Source of the DNA: Solea solea
Taxonomy: Eukaryota > Chordata > Actinopteri > Pleuronectiformes > Soleidae
Length of the DNA: 64,000 nt
Direction of reading: 5' to 3'
NCBI RefSeq assembly: GCF_958295425.1
Contig: NC_081146.1
Coordinates: forward strand, 9,001,485-9,065,484
Part shown: positions 17,801 to 30,600 of the stretch, piece by piece
How positions within the stretch are numbered: the stretch's first letter is position 1
How the letters are laid out: the number at the start of each line of letters is the position of its first letter
Notes under the pieces: generated by a model
What the model saw: only the letters and a program-made list of their open reading frames with translations
Databases searched by the model: none
Told to the model about the DNA's origin: nothing
Translations under genes and position numbers: made by a program

Positions 17801-20351
17801 ATGGTTCCACAACTCATAAACAGGCACAAAAAGTAAACATCAAAGTAACTAGTTTAGCGAGCCTCATTAATTTTGGGGAGAATCATGTAGCCAGAGATGT
17901 CTATTCTAAATCACTGCCGGCCAAACAAAAAAACAAGTATTTTTTAATTGAGTTATCATTAGAACGCCAAACTCCTCAGGGAAGAGTGGGAACAGCTGTT
18001 CCCCCAATTTGGCCCAAAATGGGTTGCAGGCCTCGAGCTCTTTCGCCACATTTCTGCTCACTGTGCCCAGCCACCGATATATATCACATCTGTGTTGCAC
18101 TGATGAAGCAGTTCATGTGAGAATGCGTGCGGAATACCCTGCATCATTTAAAATAATTTGGTTTCTTCTTTCATTTCTTACATTTAGAAATGATGTCATA
18201 ATCCATATTATCACTCATGCCAGTGTAAAACAGGCAACTGAATAAAAAATGCATTCAGCAGTGTTAAAATGTTTTGAGAAACCAGTGTTTCTGCAACAAC
18301 CACAGCACAAAATATGCAATAAAACATCAGCAACCGTGGTAGACATATGGTTGCATTTCTGCATGTCCTAGTTTTAAAACCACACGAGGTGTCATTAGGG
18401 ACTAAGTGCATTTGTGGTGCTGGTCTTCAAACTAGCAACTTCTTGGGAGAATGGATTGACATTTTGAAGATTGCTGAAAATTATTATATTAAAACCTTCT
18501 AAATGTTGACAGTTTGAATTTTGTACATAGAAAACCTGCCAACACTGATGTCCATAGACTGAAACATTAGGTGGCACCACAGCAGCCCTATCTCTGAGAG
18601 TGTGAGTCAAAAGAGTGGTGAATATGCCACCACCCATGACATGAAGCAGGGAAATCAATATCTCAAGCTTCAACTCCCGAGACTGGCGATAACACTGAGT
18701 GTACGAGACTTACCTATATCAGCAGAATGCTGCCGCTGCTTTCTCTGTCATTGGAGGGAATAAACCCACATAAGGAGAGAGACACATAGAGGCATTAGTG
18801 ACATGATGACACTTTGCAGAGGACTTAGCTCCTCGTCCATGTCTGCCACACGTACAATGCCATACAGCCATTACTTTCCTTATTCTCCATGACCCCTGCA
18901 TCAAGCAGCCGAGGCCACAGGAACAAATCTTTAAAATTACTCTAAATAATGTAGCCTGAAGATTAGATTCTAAATTCTCATTAGTATTATGAGAATTTAG
19001 ATCAGAATCACTCAGAATCAAGGAAAAAAAGGGGTAATATTATACATTTATTATAAGCAATCGCACAAAATCCAATATGCTACCAAGGCCCCAAAGAAAG
19101 ACCAAGACCTCAGTAATTTTTCCAGTAAAGTGAAACAGAGATCACACACAACATCTAGTATGCTGTGTTTTGATGAATTCCTGAGTGTTAGCCATATGAC
19201 AACAGTAAATGTAAATGATGTGAACAACTAAACATTCACCCAAGTGTTCAGAAGGAGCTTTGAGGGGTGTGTTGAAATTTGATAATTTAGGATGTAAAAC
19301 AGCTCTCAACAATGCCCCTTTGTAGTAGAAAAATGCATGATACGTTTAGATGTATATGACTTTAACTGAAATTTTAACCGCCCTCCTTGTTTGAGTAGTG
19401 TTTTCATTGATTTTCAAAGGTAACAACAGCATTAACACACTGTTTTGGAACTAATTCACGTAACAATGCAAGTAACTGCTTATTTACAAACAATGAAGCT
19501 ACATGCTAGACACATGCTAAACATGTATAAACATTTGTTGAAACACACTGCATTTTTAGAGTACTACTTAAATTATAAATGAAAACAAATGTTTAAACTA
19601 TGAAACGGTGATAGAAAATTATTAAACTGCGTCAAATTAACTACAAATAAAACGTTTAAGGGCACATAGCAGCATTTGTCAAGTTTTAAAGAACAAGGAT
19701 GTGTACACTTACATAAATAAATAATAGTTGGTTAATTGATTTAATTTTAATTCATTCTCAGACTCAAAGTATGAAATAATGATTATTAAAAATTACGAAA
19801 ACAGACTAATTCAACGCATGACAGCACTCAGAAATAAAAGATGAGTAACTTGTCATGGGATAATGGTTAAAGTATCCATGGCCACATTGTTAAAAAAAAA
19901 AACAAGCCCTCGATTTCCGGTTCAGAAAACCAAAGGCAAATTTATAGCCAAAGAACTAAAAAGCTATGACAGTTCTTTAAAAACCAAAACTGCTGCACAT
20001 GAGAGGCCTGGTCCACGGAGAGGGTCTCCAGAGGCATGAGTGTAAATACACCCAGCCCTGAGAGCACAGAGGCTGGCATGTAAGCCCGCCTGCCGGGGAC
20101 AGCTGCAGCCTGGCTCTCCATCAGGCATCACCTCAGTCAGTGATCGGTTTCAATAAAAAGTCAACGTTTGAAAGGGAAATCATAGGTTTCCCTATTGTGG
20201 TGGTCAGCATGACCCAGTACACGTATTAACCTATTATTACCTACCCTGTCTGCGGTATTTACGCTGTAGCTTCACTTACCTTCCTCCGCTGAGCTTGCGG
20301 CGGCCCCTGTCTGTGGGGCTGAACCTGTGTCATCGAATCCTGGGGCTCCAT
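14824..20351 (-). CDS. Unnamed matrin/U1-type zinc-finger protein
   Basis: Eleven coding exons join in phase: 20351-20280, 18744-18714, 17753-17676, 17590-17451, 17360-17235, 16958-16913, 16831-16766, 16654-16242, 16142-16038, 15076-14977, 14867-14824. They give about 406 aa. The start (MEPQDSMTQ...) has a good context and a spliced 5' leader. Residues about 75-105 contain CKLC followed by two histidines in a C-x2-C-x11-H-x5-H spacing, the matrin/U1-like zinc finger, flanked by a WEYRSPSKS segment and KYLQKAHPEK. Next come a Lys/Glu-rich helix (AERKKVKEAAAEVEQIE), a proline-rich stretch (PKVKPPPRPAMGPKAPP), a long Gly/Asp/Tyr/Met-rich low-complexity exon, a predicted helix (FRIENESDAQLVLKVTQKLT) and a Ser/Thr/Arg/Tyr-rich tail ending SRYFK. 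This layout suggests a nuclear RNA-associated protein, but I do not recognise an orthologue and assign no function. Consistent phase across eleven exons makes the gene itself secure. Confidence 0.85.
15235..15720. repeat. Possible DNA-transposon (MITE-like) fragment in an intron
   Basis: Within the intron 15077-16037, a poly-T run (about 15237-15249) precedes a block with CACATCCAGACGGAAACG and CATCGTTTCAGGAAATATC. These words recur in teleost non-autonomous DNA-element termini as I remember them. I cannot see a matching opposite terminus, so boundaries are approximate and the call is tentative. Confidence 0.35.
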
Positions 20352-21247
20352 CTCCTCAGATTATCCACTGTGGGATAAAATGAACTCATAAATCAATTTC
20401 CTTTAGCATACTTTATTATTTTTGACTTGCACTGTTTCGTGTCTTGTTAGGCCCAGCGTAGCCTGATGCTACATGGTGTTGGTTTCACGCTAGTGTACGG
20501 CTACAGTCTGTACTAGACTGTCTCTGTTTGAAATAACATAGTATTTACAGTAACTTACCAAGGTATATTCCGATGAACCTACAAGGTCTTCGGAGCTCAA
20601 AGTACAAGAACGGTTCAAAACAGGATTAAAGAACAAACAACACTGTGAGCACGGTCTCTACAAATGAAAGTGATGGTAAAATGTGAGGGTAGCTGTGCTT
20701 CTGCCGGTATGAAAGGGCTGTAATTTTAAAATTTTAATTTTACCAGAAAAAATCATATTCTATTAAAGAAAATTAACATGGTCACATTTTCTGGCACAGT
20801 ATCATATGTTAAAATGAGTAGTAATGCAAATATAATAATAATATTGCTAAGGCGCAAATGTAAACAACTATGTAGTGCGTTCGTTTTAAACACCCGAGTC
20901 CACCGTGAGAGCAAAGTATATCGTTTTTAGTATTTTAAGTTTCCCGGGACTCTTGGCAACAACTGCTTTGGATTTTATTCGTTTAAACTACAAATTCATC
21001 ATATAGTATGTTGTTTTTTTGGAAAAACAACTTAAATGTGAAATAGGCTGATTACCTCCGTCGCGGTAATGCTCCGCTTTGCTGTGTCCCAGGTTTCTCA
21101 AACAAACACACACTTGCAGAGGACCCAACACAACACCACGAGAGAGATTGTATACAGAATATTTTCTTTTTTACATATATTTGTCACTGTTTTTGCGCAA
21201 TTACCGACGCTACTGATAATTCCACGCCAGGACTTTTTAAAACTGTG
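20352..21247. promoter_or_regulatory. Divergent promoter region, zinc-finger gene and tex10, with both non-coding first exons
   Basis: Leftward, the ATG exon of the zinc-finger gene begins after an acceptor at about 20370, and a non-coding first exon ends at a strong donor (GTAAGTTAC) at 20558, so transcription starts near 20.6-20.7 kb. Rightward, the tex10 non-coding exon ends at a strong donor (GTAAGT) at 21248, with transcription starting near 21.0-21.1 kb (TCCGTCGCGG at about 21057). The two starts lie about 0.4 kb apart back to back. No TATA box is evident. A small open frame in the tex10 leader (21069-21251) runs through the donor and is not supported as a gene. Confidence 0.6.
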
Positions 21248-21654
21248 GTAAGTAAACGAACGATCTTGAATGTATGATGCTTAAATATAATACGATATAG
21301 TTAGCTAAAAAAGCTAACTAACTAGCCATTTGGCTGTTCAAAACACAACGATAAATGTGTGAAGTTAATGCTGTACAGTATATGTTTAAATGCTACAGCA
21401 GCTCACCAGTACAATTCAAACATATGCCCGTGCTGAGCACCTTTCGTTTCAAACGTAATATTTAATTAATAATATTTTGGTTTCTCAGCATGTGTCTAAC
21501 ATCTGCTGATGGATGTGTGAATGACATTTGGTGGTGACCCCCTACCTGTTAATGGTTGACAACATACACCTGAGCCATTGTACTGTAAAATTAAAGAATT
21601 CATTTTCATGATCCTACATTTGGTATCTATTAGATAGCAATATAGACTGCAGAA

Positions 21655-24600
21655 ATGAAGACGAAGAAGAAGAAGAGACAGGATGATTTTCAGAAGGTGA
21701 AGTTAAAAGTGGGAAAGAAGAAGCCCAGAGCTGATAATGCCACCAACACCAACTTCCGTACAAAGGGAATCCATCTTTCTGAACAACTGAAGAGAGACAC
21801 CAGTGGCCCCACTACACACAGACATCAAAGTATCAATGTAAGAACTCTATTGTTCTTTTCTGTTCATGTCTCAGCTTTCAGACAAACATTCCAACCTGTG
21901 CTTTTTTAAACTCTATAATTTGTGTGTTGTCCCCCTTTTCTTGCACTTCACCAGGATCTCCTTTCTCAGCTCCACCATTACAATGCCAATGTGAAACACA
22001 GTGCCTTGGTGGGTTTGCGAGAGTTGTTGTCCCTTAATCCATCTCTGTTAGAGCAGCATCTCTCTCGTCTTCTTTCTGAAGTTGCAGCTGTTTTCACAGA
22101 CAAGGATGGCAACGTCCGAGTGGTAGCTACACGTGTGCTCAGGTTAGAAGAACAGCCATGACTCAGAAAATGCAACAATACAAGTTGTTTAATTGAAAAT
22201 CCTCCAATAACATTTCTCTAAAACTGCTTCCAGGTTCATTGCACAGTCTGTGCCTGCAGAACGAGTGGCCCCATTTTTCCCCCTCCTCAGTGCCCATCTG
22301 TCCTGTGCCATGACCCACATTGAGACAGGCATCCAGGAGGATGCAATGAAGGTCCTTGATGTTTTATTGGAGCACTACCCTGCTCTGCTAGCGGGACGTC
22401 CTGCAGTTCTCCTCACAAATTTCCTGGAGTTAATTTCTCATCGGCAAAGCAGTGGAGGAGCCAAAAAGGCCCAGGATACCAAGGGACGGAGCTGGGCACT
22501 GTCAGTCAATCTTAACAGGGCTGTGACTAGTCAACAGTGGCGGCTCTCTGTGCTTCTCAGGTACAGATGACTGATGGAAATGCAAAAGAAAAATCCAAAA
22601 CTGTTTGTTGTGGATGCTCAATTTTTGGTTTGTTCCAATTGTGTTTCAGGCTTGGACGTTTTCTGCAAGCAGTGGTTGAGGAAAGGCCGGTGGAGGAAGG
22701 TGACTTGTCTGCTGCAGCTAATGGAGTGTTTGGGTGCGGTGGAGAAGGACGGCTTACACCTTTGTATCTCATCTGGGAGGAGCTCACCTACAGTAAGGTT
22801 GGAGTGAAGGTTTATGAGCATTCTGGTGCCAAACCAACTCCACGATCCACCTTCACACTCAGGTATGATATCACAATCTGCCCTAACCACCTATGAATGA
22901 AAGCATATTTTTCAGGATTGATATGAACATTCATATGCTTAAAATATATGTGTTTTGTGTGCAGCGATGAATAAAAAGCAAATAACCTGGAATTCAATGT
23001 ATCTAATACACAAACATACACATGTACTAATATTCAGTACTCAGTATTCAGTATTTGTCTCATATGTATTTGTCAGCAGATATTGGTCTGTTCTCAATTA
23101 AGTGTTTCACCTGTTTTTTGTTTTGCTGGATTGTCCACCTGAAATCTTACATGATGTCAGCGTGTTGTATAATAAATCTAAATAAATAAAAATTTGGTTC
23201 TGGATCTGGACATCAAATTTTGCAGAAGTGCCTCACAAGAAGGGACACCAGTGTTGTAGGGATTTCCCCCCCAACCACGTAACACAGTTCTACTCTCTAT
23301 GTCGCAAAGTATTTACGGCTAATGTTTGTTTGAAATTTTTATTGGGGCAAATACCCATTTCTATCCTTCCTCTGTTTTTCTTATTGTGATATTCTCTCCT
23401 GCATTAGTAATCACAATGCTGAAATCAACATCAGCAACAGAGATGTACATCAAGCAAACCCTGAATGTAAGATGTAAGAACTGATAACTTGTTTTATTGT
23501 GCCATTGTTTAGACCGGAGGTGGATTCTGGAGCTGCAGTCAGTGAGGGTCTGGGCTCAGCTGAAGCTATACAGAGCTTTGCAGCTACACTGGTGCCTCTT
23601 CTGTTGGAAGTTTGGGTGGAGGCCAGTACTAGTGACAGTCCAATGAACAACACTGAGGGTGCTCACCTGCTGAGCCCAGATGCCATGTCAGTAATGTTCC
23701 AGGTGTTATCTATTTTGCAGCTGCTTAGAAAACTGGCACCACAGCAGGAACATCAGGATGCACTGGTGAGAAGAAGAATGCACAAATATTGACATATTTT
23801 TTTATATGAGAAGCAATTTGACACAGTGCCTTGTCTTTGTGTAGGACGCATGGTTCCGTAAAGAATACCTGGGAGATTTTATACAGCACTTCATGAAAAA
23901 CTTTCCCTATGGTACTCAGGATACACCCAAACATAGAAAGAAGGCTGAGCTCAAGAGGTAAGAAATGTTTGTGCTTATGTGTCACGCAAACATTTACCTT
24001 GTTATTCTACTCTTTATGATCATGTTCAGACCTGGTATTAACATCTATTCTCAGTGATCCAGTGGCATGTGGACTGTTCACACCTTGTATTAAAATGCAT
24101 CCTGGATCCATCTCTTTTGACCATATGGTGGTATCTGGCTTCATTGTCGTTTATTGAAATTCACACTGAAGTCGTGGCTGTTGCACACACGCACTCTGAC
24201 AGCAGATACATCTGTACAGTCAGACTGTACAGATGTATCTGCTGTCAGAGTGCGTGTGTGCAACAGAGAAATAAGATGAGAGGATCTCAAGTGAATCACT
24301 GATCTACTCAGGCTGCTTTAACATGAAATACGTTTTAACCATTTGAAATCATATGGGATCAGTGTTATTGTGGCTGCAAAAATATTAATATTTGAGCGTT
24401 AATAGATGTAGAGAGAAAAAAGAAACTGCCACAGATTAGAGGCCGTCAATTGTCTAATCTGTTTTGAGAACCTATTGCATTTAAGTGGCTCAGAAACGTG
24501 CTTCCTTAAACCACTTTCAAATTCGGTTCCTGAGGATGCATTCGGGATGGACTGGTCTTAAAATCTACAGTTGGTGTAATCTGCCTGTGATTTGATCACT

Positions 24601-27600
24601 CAGGATGGACGCTAACACCAGGTGTGAACATGGTCCAAAAGATATATAGAAATATATATATATACACATGTATATGTATTTTTATTATATTATTCTATAC
24701 ATGATGCAAGGTGATAAAGTAATTATAATAACTGTTGTATTTCTGAGTAATGATTGTTAACTACTGTATATGAAGATTGATCTAAAGTAGCTGTTAATTA
24801 CCATATTGTTACTGTCGTCTTCCCAGGAATAAACAAACTGCAGCCATTCCAGGTTTGACTGTGGAGCCGTTGGCCCTAAACATCACACTTTGTCAGGTCA
24901 TGGTGTCGCTCAGCCAGAGACAGGAACTTGGCAGAGAGACAGATGGTGACTGGCTTACGCTACTGAGGACCTTTGTCCGAGACACTCTGAGCAGTGGAGT
25001 GAAACTGAGCTACAGGCACCTCCACATGCTGCTGGGTACTGTGTGGAAGATGGTGCTTACACAGAGAAGCAAAAGTAAGTGGATTTATCAATATGTGTCT
25101 GATTTCATAAAGCGTTCAATAGTAATACTGAAGTTTAGAAATACATAAGTATTTCAGAGCTTGGTGTCAAGGTTCTGTCTTCAGATACCTTCTTTAAATT
25201 AGCATCTTACATTCCTAAGCACAAAACTAACAACTCAGTATAGGGCCAGCTGCAACTCGCAAATCACAAAGGCCTCTGTGTTACCCTGACACCCATAATT
25301 TGTCTACAGAGTATTCCTCATTATATCTTTGTTGAACTTAAACTAACTGTGGCAGAGGACCGATAACTCAACTACACAGTCCTCCCCAAGGTTGACTCTA
25401 GGTATCAGCAGAGTAAGGTGCCAGACCTCTTGACCTGATGTCAACTCTGAAATTCACTAGCAGAATGACAGAGGATGCCCAACTGTTAACATCTCGTTGT
25501 TCATGTTTGGCATTGTCTCAGCTCTCCTCAGATCTGAGCTGTCCTCAATGAAGCTTTTCAACTTAACTCATCACAAAAACTCCATCCTCACCTGATAATC
25601 AAAATCTCTGCAACACTAACCATTGAAATTAATACTTTTTCACACCAATATCTTTGTTTGTTTTTGTATGTGTACAGCAGTTACAGAGGACCTGTTGGCA
25701 GCAGTTTATGTCTACTATAAGCAGAGGAACCTGACTCTGCAGACGCGATCTCTGCTGCTTTCTTTCTACAGCAAGCTCTACCAGCAGGAGCAAGGTCATA
25801 CACACATTGCCAGGTGATCTCACTCATTGTTTTTCAGCATTGTCTTGAAACTGAGTAGAAGTTAATTCATTTATTCATTGTCTTCCCCTAAAAGCGTTGT
25901 GACTTACCCATCAATACTTACTTACTGTGGTAACTGTGGTGATACATCTGCTGAATATTATCCTTCTTGTTTATCTGAAGGAGTAAGGTTCTGTGTCGTT
26001 GGCTGGCATCCCTTCCTGTGCAATTGTCCCAGCTGGGCCACCGTAACCCTACTCTCTCTGCACGACTTATCGTGTCCATCCATGCTGCTGCTTCCCGGGG
26101 AAACAAGGATATGCTTAACAGTCTGCAGACCAACGCCTGCAGGCTCTACGGTACGAATACTCAATTAGATGAAGGACAAGTCTGGGCAAAAACATCTGTT
26201 TTAGTGACATCACATATATTATTGTATTGGATATAATTATCAGACCTGGATCACATCCATGGAAATTGCCACAAACCTGACACAGGACAAAACTGCCTTT
26301 GCCCTAGTCAGGAAACTTCTGACCATCTCAGTCAAAATAGTCCATCAGGTGTCAGCTGGTATATAGCTGATCTGCCAACACTGATTAGGATTATTGCCAG
26401 AGGTAGAATGTGTTTTCTGCTCTGTGATTAAGTTTTTATGTGCTAATTATGTGGCTCATCAAATATAATTACTGCTCAGTTCCCGCTTTTAATTAAGAAA
26501 CATTTAATTCAAGAAAGATGCAGCAAGATCAAGCATTCTGCTCAGGTGTTCGATTAAAATGCACATTATTCATACATTTTCATTTGCACAAACGGGATAT
26601 TATTTTTCTAAAAGCAGAAACAATATGACCTGATTACAAAACAGAAGAATCTAAGACATGAGGTACACCCCAGTTTCCCTAGGAGGCAATAAAACTCCAT
26701 GTTCTTTAGCTCGAACAACTTAGCAAAATTGAGCTGTAACCAGTGGCTGAAAGCTGTAATGAGAAAGCGCTGCAGGCATCTTCATATCCACTGTTGAGAT
26801 GATGGCCAGATAGTTGGGCTGGTGTGTGACAGAAGGGCCAGGGGAGGAGAAGAGAGGGGGTTGTCAGTGTTCTGAGAGAAACTGCTGCAGAGCCAGCAAT
26901 TCGCCATCACAAGACTCCTTTTGTCTCAAGGCTTCTGACATCAGCATGTGCGTCAGAGGCAGACAGAACACTACGCACGCACATTATCTTAGTCCTTACT
27001 GTAGTTTCCATGCCTGTCTATATGTCTGTTTGTCTTTTTACAAGCCCTGAACATTCTCTGCTTTTCCTGTTACCATTTGAATTTTCTTGTAGGAGCTTCC
27101 GGTTATATCTCCAAGGTGCAGTTCATTGCAGTCTGTGAGTGTAATTATGTGAAACGTGTGTGTCTCTGTCTGTAGATCAACAGGAAGGAGTTTTTGCACT
27201 GTTACCAGCAGAGTCCCAGCAGCGAATGGTGCAGCTGCTGTACTTCCTGCCCAAAATGTCCCAGTCCCTTCTGGCCAGCCTGAGTTGCTGTTGCACCACT
27301 GGACGAATCTCTGCTGGACTCGCTGCCTCACTAATTCGCATCATACACCTTAGGTGAGCTTAAAAAAACCATGGACCCAAGGAAACATAACTCCCTTAAC
27401 TGGCTTTGTTGAACAAAAAGTCCTGTTCAGAAAAGAGATGAGAAAGCACAGCAGCTGAATGCAACCAGAAGTTAGTGTTGACACGCAGAATGCACTATAG
27501 CCAGCCAACACTAGATGGCAGTGTTGAGCTTTTGCAGGGAAATCCATGATTATTTATTTATTTATTTATTTACTTACTTTTTTTTATTTATTTCTTTTTA

Positions 27601-30600
27601 TTTATTATTTAATAAGTTATTTATTTATTGTATACCTGTTTGTTGACAGGTGCTGATGTGGATGCCATGTATGCTTGATATTCACTTTACTGATAACAAT
27701 TAAATCCGAATTTTGCTCTATTGCTCAGTCCAAGATAGCATGGTCGTGGCAGAGTGCATTTGTTTTTCTGACTTTTTACTTGTTTTAGTGGGGCAGTGTT
27801 ATACAAATTTTAAGTGGAGGGGGTGCTGGGTTCATGGGGGATTGGATGTGTGTGTAATGGTTATGATACAAAGAGCTCTTTGGGAGGCTGGAATTCAGCG
27901 TCGTCATGGCATATTGAGAGAGACTGTCTGCATGTTCCTCCCGGGCTTTTTAAAATCCACCATTATTCACACACATTTCCTACTGTTACAGATCTATCCC
28001 TTTCACAGGAAAAGGTTCATTTTATTCGTCACTGTGTCTTCACGGACTATTACACTCATTAATAAATCTCTTATAAAACATGGCATCACAAATAACCCAA
28101 AATGAAATGTGGTCAGATATTTAAAAAAATCTTTTTTGAAAGTGGTTTAAAGTGTTGTGTCCAAAAAGAGTAAAAGAAAAAAAAGGTTGTGCGTCTTAGC
28201 ATTGATAACATTTTTGATGCCCATTTGCATCATTAATTGTGTAACACTGTCAAGGATTATGTTTTCCAGGTCATCTCTGAGTGGCTGGTCAGTTGGGAGC
28301 CAGGAAGCGGCCATGAAGGACGTGGACTACTTCAGCTTCCTCTTCTCCACTCTTATGGGCTTCTCGTCCTACAAGCTCGCCTCCCTCCAGGAGGATGAAG
28401 ACAAGTGCGCCCTGCCTTGCTCCCCTCTCTCACCCCTCAGTCTCTTCCCCACTTCAGTGGAACAGTTCACTCACCACTGGGATGTTGTTGAGGTGCGTTT
28501 ACTACATGGTCTTTCCTATAGTGTTCTACATTTTAATTAGATAGATGTTATTATTATAACATAGAATAATTCTGTACCTAAAAGCTGTCACATATCAAGG
28601 CTTGGACAGAGCACCTAAGATATAATATGTAACATTTCTGAGTATTGAGTCATGTACTTACATTAGTCAAAACATTTCCAACACTAAATGGTATTTCTAT
28701 TTCTAAGGTAACTACTGTTTAATTTTGGTTGCCTTTTAATGTCATACACTTTACCTGTCACTGCTGTAACATCTGGGAATAAACCCCAGTGAAGCATCAG
28801 AGTGAGGAAAGACATATTTGGTACTACTAGGTAGTCTGTTTGTTCTCCTATCTTGTATGGTTTTTTTTTTGGATCATGACTACTCATTTCTGTTTACTGC
28901 TGCCAAATGTCTCCCTGTAAAGGACAAATGCATGGGGGAACCAAACAAGACAACAATACCCATGATCCTATGCTGCTTCTCAACGTCAGCACACTATGTC
29001 TATACTCTTTGTTTTGATTGAGAGAACCCTAGTGGCAGAAATGGCACATTGTACAATGTAAAAAGGAATCTAAAAGGCACTAGCCGGGAAGAGGAATAGA
29101 GCACATTGTTTTGAAAATTAAAAAGTTTTAATATTCTCGACACAGCTGTCGTCTTTCAGTTGCCCCCTGGTCTGGCTCTGTCTCTCATGTGGAGCTCAGA
29201 GTGTCGAAGCTTTATCATGGCACTCAGACTGAGAGGGGGGAACCTTTATCGCGTTGCACAGGTTGGAGATGCCTGGTTATCGGGCATAGAGGATATGCAC
29301 AAATGCTAATGAAAGCCCATGGCATGATGGGAGTGTGACATTTCTGCACAGAAATTACCTTTACCGCAACTATGCCCAAGGGCAAGTGTGTGTGAGTGTG
29401 TGAGCACGTGGGGGGCTTATAATCACTAATTCAGCTGCTCAATTAGGGCCACAGATCCGGCCTCTCTCATGTCCCTGTCTGAGTCAATCACAGAAATGTG
29501 GCGGGAAGGAGAAGGCAGGGTACGCATGGTGAGGAGGTGCGACATTAAGGGACGGACTATGTCAACTCTGCTTTGACTAATGAGACTGTGGATTGTTTTT
29601 AATGACGGGGAGAATGCCAACAGGTGCACAGTTCTGACACACACCAGTTTGCACTCCGTTCTGCACTTCAGCACGGACACACGCTTTAATATGATAAAAG
29701 CTAATGAAAAATTAGATTTTGGAAGGTAATGAGAAAAAGCTGAGGCTTATTTTTCACTTTTAAAAAGTGAATGGTGTGACAGGTTCTGGGTTCTAAGACC
29801 AATCTTGTCTGCATCCCAGCAGTAAAAAATGAAATGCTGTTAAGCACTCTTGTTTTTGTTAAAGGCACAATGAGCGTGTTTGTTCATATATGATAGGAAT
29901 GTAACTTTACTGAAAAATATTCTTAGGTCTGTTTGTTTTCTAAAAAAAAAAATCTTTTTCCATACACAGCATTGATGCTTTTTTTGAAGGCAAAGGGTGG
30001 CCACACACAAATATTCGTTTAGATTTTTCTTTTATTAGCTCACTCTGCATTTTGTAAATTGATTAAAAAAAAGAAAAGATTAGAAATTACATTTGTGAAA
30101 ACATTCTTACTTTACAGCATTTTATACACCTTTGCACAGTACTGTATCTGCCATAATTGTGTTTATCAGTTACAGCATTGTGACACTTTATTTTGAGCTT
30201 ACATTATTTTGTTCACACAAGTAACTACATGATAAAGTCAGATGAGAAAACTTGTCAAATGCACTAGTGTTTATGTCCATCCATTATCTACTGTCCCTGC
30301 TGACACCGGGTGAGAGGCAGAGTTCACCACAGGTTGCCAGTTCATCGCAGAGTCAGCAAACGGAGACAAACAACCATTTACACTTGTATTCATACCTATC
30401 CATTTAAAATTTGCATTTAACCTAACCTCAATCTGTATGTCTGTGGACTGTGGTAGGAAGCTGGAGCACCTGAAGAATGTGGGTGACTTTCTTTCTGTGA
30501 GGCAACAATGCTAACTGCTGTCACTAAGGGAGAACATGCATGTTTGACAAAGCTTTTATTGATAATGTACCCGTTTCCTTCACAGGAGGTGTGCCACTGT

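Noticed and set aside
27713..28105. 130-codon open frame in a tex10 intron
   Set aside because: Lies in an intron whose flanking exons join in phase; the translation has no domain and reads like random sequence.
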